Assembly: GCA_030295235.1 (NCBI GenBank)
Contig: AP026123.1
Location: 2,232,001 to 2,296,000, forward strand
Direction: 5' to 3'
Length of the DNA stretch: 64,000 nucleotides
Origin: Fistulifera solaris
Taxonomy: Eukaryota > Bacillariophyta > Bacillariophyceae > Naviculales > Stauroneidaceae
Shown piece by piece: positions 54,919 to 64,000 of the stretch (positions are counted from its first letter, which is position 1; each line of letters begins with the position of its first letter). The translations under genes and the position numbers were made by a program. The notes under the pieces are model-generated. The model was not told where the DNA came from. It saw only the letters and a program-made list of their open reading frames with translations, and did not search any database.

Positions 54919-55499
54919 TCAGACTGCAATCGATACGCACTCCCGTCTTCACGTTCTACTTCATCAAATGAAGGCTGGCTGGAGAGCAAAGCTTATGTTC
55001 CCTTTTCAAGTAAAATTATTTGATCATGCAACTCTTTGCCCCGAATAGTTTCACTCAGCAAGATTTGAATGCATTCATTGGTGTCTCGAAATACGGCCCT
55101 CAGGCAAGGATGTATTTTGACCCACAGAAGTACCCTCCACCTTCAGTAGATAAACTCCCTAGTGCCTCCAAAGCCGAAAAAGCAATTGCTAAGCAATTAC
55201 GCTTGGATCTTCAGTTCTCAGCATTTCAAAGTGGTCAAGTTCTGATCAGCAGTGGCAGCAGCGGTAACGGCAAAAACATTATCATAAAATGCACTAGATG
55301 CCGAACACACACAAAGCGTGGAAAGGGACAAGTTCCATCTGATTTCTGCCAGCAGTCCATTCACGGTTGTCGAATCAAGAACTCTCGAGGACCCGTTGGA
55401 TTGACCCTTCGCGAAGCGCACCAACACAGGCAAACCCACCGAAAGTGGTCTTATTTGCCACTACCGCTTCACCATTTAAGCTGTGGCTGTTGCTTATGA
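54919..55499 (+). CDS. Unrecognised transposon ORF, Cys-containing
   Basis: The open part at 55020-55499 encodes KYGPQARMYFDPQKYPPPS and then a possible zinc knuckle (KCTRCRTHTKRG...FCQQSIHGC) followed by basic residues. A short ORF just upstream (54919-55041, MTSQTAIDTHSRLHVLLHQM) may be its first exon or be joined by an indel. No domain was identified; DNA binding is a guess from the Cys/Lys pattern and location. Confidence 0.4.
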
Positions 55500-55716
55500 A
55501 GTTCTGCCAAATTCTTCTTCGCCATCTTCCGTTTCTTCGAAAAACCGCTGTTGATGAATGTGCGGCGCTTCTGATTATGCGGTCATTAGCCCAGTCTAAC
55601 ACACAAAACGTGTATTTATTCTGCCCAGAGCCTCCCCGCCCCATAGGACACTTTTGTCTTCCAGTGGCTCGGAAGCAAACTTTGTTCTCAAGCACTCTTT
55701 GTTCTTTGCAAAGACA

Positions 55717-57226
55717 TCAACGTGGGAAACCAACAGGATGCGTGACCAATGTGTGCTTGTTGTGAGCGACGAACTGAACAAGTGCCTCTCGCCTCGGTCT
55801 ACATTCAGTCTCCCGACCTTTGCATGATAGGGACGTCCACTTCATCCCTGGTGCAATATAAACTGCACGCTCATATATGCGAATTTCGTTGGCGACTGCA
55901 ATTGGTTGCACTGGACAAGAAAGTCTTGAGTTCAGAGCTCGAAGGAGGTATGCTCCGTGTACCTTGGTCTCGGCAAACTCGTAAAGGAACGGAAACTTGG
56001 ACATCGTTTCCTGGTCAACATCAAACTGCCCACCGCGTTTTAGGGTCCCGTGAAATGTGGAAAGCGGCACTACAAGCATCTTCTTCTTTCACTTTGATAT
56101 ACTGGCGCATCTCAGGATGTGGCGCCCTTGTGGCGCCCCTTGCAGAACTTGACTCCCCACCCTCGCGAGGAAAGCTTGTTTCCCTAGCAAGAAAGTCAAA
56201 GAAGATTTCATTAGCCATAGGAGGACCAGAAGACCCTCCAGTTCGACCGGCTTCGAATCCGTCCCTTTCACACAGCGAAATGAGTATGGTATTGTGCATC
56301 ATGTTGACTGTATCTTGACTCATTTCGTGTTTAACGTTGTAGAACCGCATAAGAAGGAGACTCTCTTTAGACTTGCACGACCTGAAACGCCCTGTAATGA
56401 TGTCTACATCCAAATCTTTTGGCTGAGCACCGTCTTGAATCACCAAGCAGTCTTTCAGCTCAACACTAGGAGGAGAGTTTGTTCCTTGGAGACACCGATC
56501 AAAAATCCTTCTGCTGCATGATGGTGCGCTACGAACATTAAACTAAAACGATTGATTATTAGCTGGTACTCTGGCCATAGTTTCATACAAAAATGGAATT
56601 GACTCACCTTCTTGGTACTGTGTTGTGAATAAGGTAGCGGAATCGACACCTGGTGGAAGATACGAGCTCCTGAATAAAGCCGACGGATGAAACAGGTCGT
56701 AAATCTTCGCTATGGTAACGTGCAGCAGCTTCATGTGAAATAACACAATGCCATGCTGCAGGCAACTCGTCATGTTTTCCACGAAGCCCTTTACCTGCAG
56801 ATCTCCCCAAGCCATGAACGTCTATGCAACCAAACGGAGAATCAATGAGAAGCTTGAACTCCGGAAGATACAAGAATCCGTCAAACTTGGTAGGAGTCCG
56901 GGATAACCTGCTTTCTTCTAAGAGACGAGCTCGTTCTGCCTTCCATTCACAGCAATTTCCGATAAACTGTGGATTTGCGAATCCGGTCTCGATAAACCGA
57001 TTAACATCGACGCACCACTGGTCACTTGCTTGCGTCTCCTTGAAAAGCAACGGACTATTTTTGGAAGGCAGTTGGAGCATGCATAGCCACTGCAGTCTGG
57101 ATAACTACAATGCAATCCAGTAGGAGAGGGCATTGGATTGGAAAGCACGGAGTCGGCGTCGGCTGCATTGCGCAGTCTTGTTGCAATAGAACGATACGAG
57201 CAGAAATTACAGATAAGACCTCTCAT
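55717..57226 (-). pseudogene. Leftward transposon ORF set, interrupted
   Basis: Frames that look protein-coding follow one another. First is MRGLICNFCSYRS with a Cys cluster (HCSYPDCSGYACSNC), which changes frame at the T5 run 57058-57062. Then comes KNSPLLFKETQASDQW to LIDSPFGCIDVHGLG, with a possible intron beginning GTGAGT at 56607. Next is KDCLVIQDGAQPKDLDVDI, and last GGQFDVDQETMSKFPFLYEF to YIAPGMKWTSL. It may be a spliced gene or a decayed one. The protein family is not recognised, and frames between segments are not certain. Confidence 0.4.
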
Positions 57227-57940
57227 TACTGGTATCAAAAAGGAGAAGAGCTGTGAGTCAATTCAGAGGGTACAAAGTTCTATCCTTTGATAGATTGCAT
57301 GGTTACTTACTAATCGCTTTAAAGGTTGAATGAAAAGAGAGAAGAAAGAAGGAGATTGGTCTCTGTTGTTCTCCAAAATACGAAAATGCCAGAATGCCCA
57401 GCTAATGCTAGCACATAACCTCAACCGGTTACAAATGTGCCAAACTAGTTATTCACCTCAGAAGGTGCCAGAATGGGACGCAACCAATGGCCTGATACTA
57501 GCACTGGGGTTCCCTCGATTGACATACGGAGCAAAGAGTCAAATCTTTCTTTTCTTCGTGCTCCAAATCTCAGAATACCTCACAAATTATTCTTGTATGT
57601 CTTCTGTTTTATTGTGGTAGGTAGCTTTGAATTCAATATCTTACTCTCTCTTGAAAGCATTTGCCGTCGGTGTTTGCTATCAATGGATTGATTGGAAAGA
57701 CGACGCAACACACAACGCCGAAATGTTCGAAATTTTGTCAGTTTTTTTCGAGCGAAAAAATTAGCCTTAAGTAAGCTGTTTACTTAGATACCAACGGACA
57801 ACATTGCTGCAGCGTTTTTTCGTGCCGGCTGGCTCGAACGAACAGCTTCAAATCGGTTGACGTACAGTCGAGACCGGGTGGAGGGATAGACCAACCGGTA
57901 ATGGATGATGACGTAAGGGATGGGGCTATCTGCCCGGTTT

Positions 57941-59980
57941 AGGTATCTCTCAGGAACCGCGCTACGACGACAAGAGGCACGTCATCATTTGATCGGGACT
58001 TCTGAACCACGCTTTCCCTTACACCTCGAGTTTTTTTTTTGTTTTTTTTTTTTCAATAAAAAATGAATGACGAGAACTCATCATAATGTAGCGCTAGCTC
58101 GTTTTACTCGTACTTTTCAAAGAAAAGAATACCTCTCTTAATTTGAATGCTTTCTCTAGAGGCGAGCGCGTAAGTGTGAGGAGTTTAGCGATGTACAGAC
58201 GCTTAGAGATAATCGCGCAAGTATAGCGCCCTCTCGAGCCCCGCTATCGCCTCAATATCCTTCCGCGTCTTTTCTGGAAATAAAGGAGTGCTCTGTTTTA
58301 ATTCGCTCGTAGATCGAATGAGACGCTGTAAACTACATGAATAAAATCTTGGATTGAGGGCCCGTATTACGGACACGGCAATTTGTCATGTGCTTTTAAT
58401 GGGTCGACGGAGGGTCTTCGTTCACTGCATCTCTAAGCAAACGAACTAGAGTTGTGTATCTCTCCGTTATAAAGCGACGTCAAGTCCATGGTTTTGCAAC
58501 GGGCCAACTTCACGAGCATAGGTCGTTTTTCGAATAGATTGTGCTTTCTTGGAAGATCGGAGCAGAGTCTTACAAGTGAGGGCTCCGAAGGCGAACAGTG
58601 GATCTGCGATCTTCGATGCGCGAACAATACCGCTAATCTCTCCTGATAGCAACGTGTTTAGCGGAAGTTATCTTATCTGGCGCTTGTCGAGAGCAAGGTA
58701 GGGAGTCTTGCGGAGAGATTCTATTACTTCGTCTTCAATCAAAGAGTTTGAACCAAATCATCTCAAGCCAATGATTGCATTCCTTATCACCACATGCGGA
58801 TTTTGTCTAAACATGACGGAATCAAATGCGACAGTTTTCGTTTCTTTCTATCAATTCGCGATTGATGCTGAGGTGACGAACATGAGCGGAGCGACATAAT
58901 TTGGATTCTCGGATTCTCTAGAGACTAGGTTCTGGGTCTGGAAGCTGGAAGCTGTTTCCTATTCCCTACTTTATAATTGATAAGTAGTACGTACTCGAAA
59001 ATACGAAATATAAATGATAATGATTGGTGATTGGTGTCGAATGACTGGTGATGATGAATGATGACTGATAATGATAAGTGCACGGTGTCCGGTATACTCC
59101 ATACTCCGTACCCCCAATCATCGGGCCATGTTTGGGCTTCTCCGTGATTTGTGCTGTTTTTACTTTTTACTCATTGCTTCGCATTCTTTCATCTTGCGTT
59201 GGTTTTCAGTTTTTAGTTTGCGTTTTGCGATTTGGGTTTCGGGATACTGGTTACTTTACGATCCTTAGTCCTTGCATCTAGAGCCTAGAGAGAGCATCTG
59301 TGTGACCGGGAACCTTGCCTTTGGCCTTTTGCCTTTTGCTTTTATTGACTCTAGATGTGATAATGGGAGATGGGAGATGGGAGATGGGTTATCAAGAGCA
59401 GGGAACCGGGACCAGGAACCTTAATACTGAGTAATAACAATCAGTAATAAGCAAATAAGCATGCTTCTCTCAACTCTAGATTTCTTTGTACTGGACTCTG
59501 AAGTCTGGAGACTGGAGAGACGACAGACGACGCTCGACGCTTTGACTTTTGGCTCTCTAAGGGCTGTGGACTTTGTGGACTATGGATCCTTTTAGCCCTT
59601 TGTTGAGATATTTGAGATGTTTAGTCTTGATTCTTGATACTCTGGACTGGGGAGTGGGGAGTGGGGGTGGGGAGAGACGTTGTAATTTGAAAGCTGTAAG
59701 CTCTGGGCTACAAAAAGTTTTAAAGTCCACCGTCCACGTTTCCGATAAAAGATGAAAGTCGGAATTGGCCGATGCCGAATCACGCCCAAAGGAAAACAGG
59801 ACAAAATGTTGGCAAGCAACAATGACCGTACTGTACGGCAATAATAGAATCCAGTACTCAGGTTTACGTAATTCATAAGGGCTTCGGAGAAAATACTACT
59901 CCGTAGGTTTTGTAAAACGCGAAATACGAGAGACGAGATAGCCAGTTCGTCCATTATTCACAAAGATCAAAACGTTCAAC
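57941..59980. other. Spacer right of the transposon, upstream of cyclase copy 3
   Basis: About 2 kb with a long T tract (58030-58053), a GGGAGAT triplicate (59364-59388) and no convincing gene. Leftward ORFs at 58433-58652 were weighed and not accepted. Confidence 0.45.
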
Positions 59981-62900
59981 ATGATTGAAGACGATGATCG
60001 CTCATGGAGTGTCGACGACGGCGACGACACATCAGACGCTGAGAATCGTTCATCTAATTTAGACACCAATGAACAGGAAAAGACCGAGGAGGCCGCTGTC
60101 GCGGAACTGATCCGCCATGAAACGAGATGGGTCCAAATGTGGAGAGTCTTCACTCTGCTTATCTTAGTTGCAGTTTCTGTGACAGTGTCCACCATCACCT
60201 TTCGTCTTCTACAAATTCAAGACGTTGACGAATTCAAGGATAGCGTACGTATGCTTGAAGAACTTTTCCGTCGCCTTCACCCTGGCCGGAGCGAATTCTA
60301 ACTGAACTGCACTTAGTATACCTTCTTTGCAGCAGCTATCCGAAACGCCGTCGAGTCGCAAGTTCGCGACATCTTCAGTGCAGGCGAAATGTTAGCGGGG
60401 CAGGTCACGAAGGCCGCGACCGAAAAAGATGAAAAGTTTCCCTCCGTTACCGTGGACCTCTTCGAAGTCATCGGTAGACAAGCTAGAGAAATGTCGGGTA
60501 TCCTTGAGATCACCTGGAGTCCGTATGTTTATGCAGACCAGTTTGATGCTTATGCAAGCTACTCTGCTGAGAACATTGGCTGGTTGAATGAGTCTGCTGC
60601 ACTTTATGTTGACGACAATCCCGCTCTCAATCTTACGTTAGACGATTTCGACCTCTCCGATACGGATTATAGCCTCATGTCCATCATGACTGGAGGGCCA
60701 CCCGTAAGTGCAGATCCATGGGCGGCACGTTGGCAAAGCTCGCCTCCTCCGAATTCGTCTTATGTCATCAATATCGATCTAAACGACTATGGAGCTTGAA
60801 CCGGAGTAACGCAGCTATCGAAAAATTTCGTATGAGCGTGATGACAGCCGTAGTCGATCCGCGACCGGGTTATGAAGCTTCGTTTCGTCCGCTTTGTGCC
60901 GTTGCGCACCCGGTCTTTGAGAACTTCTTTGACGAGGACTCCGAAGTCGTGGGGAAAGTTTTCAGCTTGTTTTTGTGGGAACTGAACATGGTCAATTTAC
61001 TGCCTGAAGGAGTTTCAGGAATCGTCGCGGTTTTGAAGAACAGCTGCAACCAGTCTTACACGTACGCTCTCGATGGAACTTTGGTAAGTAACCGATTGAC
61101 CAGGAACCCGATCGAGATTACAACTCTTATCGTTGTATTCATCGTTCTGCTTGTATTTACAGGTCACATATTTGGGCATGGGCGACATGCACGATCCACG
61201 ATACGATGACATGGAAACGGTCATTCCTTTCCACAAAGCCACCGAAAAGTTCACCAAAGAAGAGCTGCTTGCTGTTGAAGGCCACTGTCTTTTCTACCTT
61301 CATGTTTACCCCAGCAGGGAGTTCGAAGAACGGTACAACTCGTCGAATCCCGTTCAAGCCACCACAATGCTGGTTGTTGCCTTTGCTTTCATGATCACGG
61401 CATTCCTTATGTTCGATACGTTCGTGTCTCGAAGAAACCGCAAATTGCTGATTGCCATGACCCAAACCAGCGCAATCGTTTTCTTCTTTGTTTCCCTCCA
61501 ATGTACGCGACCGCATCTTCGCCCAAGCAAAGCACGACAACGACGAGAAGAAGGCACTCAACGGGAAGAGCCGTCTGAAGACGTTTTTGTCCGATGGAAA
61601 TGACGGAGACAACGAAATGGGCGATGAAAACGACCAGTATATGTACAAGACCAAGCCCATCGCTGATTTGTTTCCAGAAACCACAGTTCTATTTGCAGGT
61701 ATGTAGCACTAGCAACGCAGTGGCGACAGACTAAGAGGGTCCGACCAGCCGAAGAATCGTTGCTAACACCACATCTCCTCTCGAAACGTCAGATTTGGCA
61801 GGATTCACTGCTTGGAGTTCCATGCGAGAGCCGACGCAGGTCTTCATTCTGTTGGAGACTATCTACAAGGCTATGGATGATATTGCCAAAGCCCGTCGAG
61901 TGTTCAAGGTCGAGACGGTGGGTGATTGTTATGTTGCCGTAACCGGTCTACCGGATCCTCGCAAGGACCACGCCGTCGCCATGTGTCGGTTTGCGTCAGA
62001 CTGCGTCCAAAAGATGAATGTACTGACAAAAAGCTGGAAGTGATCCTCGGTCCCGATACGACGGATCTACAAATGCGTGTCGGTTTGCACAGTGGTCCAG
62101 TGACCGCGGGTGTTCTACGCGGTGAGCGTTCTCGGTTTCAGCTGTTCGGTGACACAATGAACACTGCAAGTAGAATGGAGTCCAACGGGCTTCCAGGAAA
62201 GATCCATATTTCACAGGAAACCGTCAGGCACTTGATCGTAGCGGGCAAAGAGCACTGGGTGGTTCCACGCGAGGAGAGAGTGGTGGCGAAAGGTAAGGGC
62301 GAGCTTCAAACTTACTGGCTGGTCACTACCAAAGCGTCGAACCATACTCGGAGTGAAACTGCTTCCAGCGAAACTGAAACCACCGGTGATGTGGTGGGAA
62401 CCGTGCAACCTGCTGCTAAAGATGCAATCGCTGACACAATGACCAACGAGAAGACCGACCGGCTCGTCAAGTGGAACGTAGAAGTCCTTGCTGCCCTGCT
62501 TAAAAAAGTAGTTGCACACCGTAAGGGTGCTGTGCAACCAAAGGAATCGACCCGTAATGCAAGTTTCAGCAAGGTAACAACGACCCCGTTAGACGAAGTC
62601 CAGGAAATAATCCGAATGCCGGTCTTCAAACGTGGCAAAGGTAGCCAAATTAAAGAGGAAGATCTTGGTACTGCCGTCCTAGAGCAGTTGCGAGAGTATG
62701 TTTCTGCCATAGCCTCCATGTATCGCAGAAACCCATTCCACAACTTCGAGCACGCGTCCCATGTGACGCAATCAGTGGTAAAATTACTTTCCCGCATTGT
62801 TGCCCCGGATGTTGATGCTGGAAACAGCGATCTGGAATCGACTTTGCACGACTACACGTACGGCATCACGTCGGATCCGCTCACTCAGTTCGCGTGTGTG

Positions 62901-63605
62901 TTTTCCGCATTGATCCACGATGCAGATCATGCCGGCATCCCGAACACGCAGCTCATCGTTGAAAATCCTCAGCTCGCCAAATTTTACAAGGACAAGAGTG
63001 TTGCCGAACAAAACTCGGTCGACTTGTGCTGGGAGCTGCTTCAAGACAGCAATTTCAATGACTTGAGAGCTGCCATTTGCCCCACTGAACATGATCGAAT
63101 TCGCTTCCGGCAGCTTGTGGTCAACTCCGTTATGGCAACAGACATCATGGACAAGGACTTGAAGGCTCTTCGAAACATGCGCTGGGAAAAAGCCTTTGCT
63201 GGAAAGAACCACGAGGAGTCGATGAAGGACGCCGTTGATCGCAAAGCAACCATCGTGATCGAGCACTTGATTCAAGCGTCTGACGTTGCTCACACAATGC
63301 AGCACTGGCACATTTACCGCAAGTGGAATCAGAGGTTGTTTGAAGAGTTGTATTGCGCTTACATTCAAGGCCGCTCCGCGACCGATCCCTCGGAGAACTG
63401 GTACAAAGGAGAGATTGGGTTCTTCGACTTCTACATCATTCCCTTGGCTAAGAAGTTGCGCGAATGCGGTGTCTTTGGTGTTTCCAGCGACGAATATTTG
63501 AATTACGCTGAGAAGAATCGTCAGGAATGGGAAGCCAGAGGCATGGAAGTCGTCGCGAGCATGGTGGAAGCCGCGCAGAGGAAGTTCGGCACAAAGTCGA
63601 TGTAA
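59981..63605 (+). CDS. Receptor-type nucleotidyl cyclase-phosphodiesterase, copy 3 (four exons, three frameshifts)
   Basis: Exons are 59981-60244, 60317-61083, 61163-61698 and 61793-63605, with splice positions and phases matching copy 2. Helices, cyclase and PDE domains are in the same order: MWRVFTLLILVAVSVTVST; DLAGFTAWSSM; KVETVGDCY; FQLFGDTMNTASR; HNFEHASHV; IHDADHAGIPNTQ, a slightly altered metal motif. Compared with copy 2, one base is missing at 60794-60797, one T is extra at 61479-61482 and one A is missing at 62028-62032. Correcting the three gives exon lengths in frame, so I treat it as one gene of about 1125 residues. Confidence 0.88.
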
Positions 63606-64000
63606 ATCTTTGATGAAGGATTATGAACGTTAATTGTTAAAAGGAGATCATTTGTAAAACAAGTTTATTTTATTAGTTGTTCATGAATCATCCAGCACTT
63701 TTTGCCTGCAGGTAGCGGCGCGATAATGGAAATGGAAGGCATCGCAATCGCATGAGGCAACGTTTTTTTGTAAGAATAACCAGGTACCGTACCAGGTACC
63801 GGTACCGGTAAGGTACGGTAAAGGTAAAGTGAGAGGCGAGCGTCTTGATGACGACTTGATCATGACTCGAGACTTACTGGTACGACTCGTCAAAAAATAA
63901 TGATCGACGAGCGCGACGACGATGATGATAAGAAATAATAAACGTTTCAACACATACCAGGTAAGAAACAAAGATGATGATCATACATAACTTGTCAACA
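63606..64000. other. Window end, intergenic
   Basis: 3' region of cyclase copy 3, with a GGTACC/GGTAC microsatellite (about 63781-63826). No gene was seen. Confidence 0.4.

Larger units (their letters stand above)
54618..57940. mobile_element. 3.3-kb DNA transposon with 36-bp terminal inverted repeats
   Basis: The left end, AACCGGGCAGATAGCCCCAT continuing to ACGTCATCATC (54618-54653), is repeated perfectly in reverse complement at 57905-57940. TA flanks both sides (54616-54617 and 57941-57942), the target duplication of Tc1/mariner-type elements. The interior holds two partial ORF sets, one rightward and one leftward, with zinc-finger-like cysteines and several breaks. No transposase family was recognised. 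The element may be decayed or non-autonomous. Confidence 0.85.

Noticed and set aside
58433-58652. Leftward ORFs (61-64 codons) right of the transposon
   Set aside because: Two overlapping frames compete, neither has a recognisable motif, and the start context is poor.
1-64000. CRISPR array, prophage, bacterial defence or biosynthetic operon
   Set aside because: There are no regularly spaced repeats, and the genes have introns and alternate strands in a eukaryotic pattern.

Overview
The window looks like a chromosome segment of a pennate diatom, most like Phaeodactylum tricornutum. That is inference from gene content; no database was used. The evidence is short GT-AG introns of 62-251 bp, compact genes on both strands, N-termini shaped like diatom bipartite plastid-targeting signals (signal peptide with F or W just after the cleavage site), an SPX-EXS phosphate exporter, and cyclase-phosphodiesterase fusion genes. 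There is no bacterial operon structure, CRISPR array, rRNA or convincing tRNA.

Bases 1-9.4 kb hold NSA2 (ribosome biogenesis, cut by the window edge), a small zinc-finger-like protein, TtcA (tRNA thiolation), FRA10AC1, a secreted repeat protein with a signal peptide at one end and a GPI-like tail at the other, RlmN (rRNA/tRNA adenine methylation) and a Golgi-type sulfotransferase-like protein. Bases 9.4-11.2 kb are a nest of non-coding repeats: a long palindrome, a block bracketed by a 10-bp direct repeat, and a 465-bp MITE. Bases 11.2-16.4 kb hold a secreted protein with two SET domains, a YcfD/ROXA-like ribosomal oxygenase on a divergent promoter, and a plastid-type DMT transporter. Bases 16.8-24.8 kb are a tandem segmental duplication: two LRR-like genes broken by in-frame stops, truncated copies of a hydrolase 5' end, and the full-length alpha/beta hydrolase.

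Bases 24.9-43.8 kb hold an ER ankyrin protein ending in RDEL, a second sulfotransferase, a selenoprotein M gene read through an in-frame TGA with a candidate SECIS element, an XPR1/PHO1-type exporter, PDH E1-beta, a Misato/DML1 homologue, a mitochondrial carrier, a secreted subtilisin, a SAP-domain INCENP and a 3-ketoacyl-CoA thiolase.

Bases 44.7-63.6 kb are the most striking block. Three tandem paralogues each encode a two-pass membrane receptor with a class III nucleotidyl cyclase and a 3',5'-cyclic-nucleotide phosphodiesterase in one chain, so synthesis and breakdown of the messenger sit on the same protein. A second copy of the 465-bp MITE and a 3.3-kb DNA transposon with perfect 36-bp inverted ends sit between the copies.

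A caution applies to the whole window. At least ten otherwise good genes are broken by one-base indels, nearly all in homopolymers of 3-8 bases. This looks like uncorrected long-read assembly error rather than biology. Affected genes are given as single loci with the break position.
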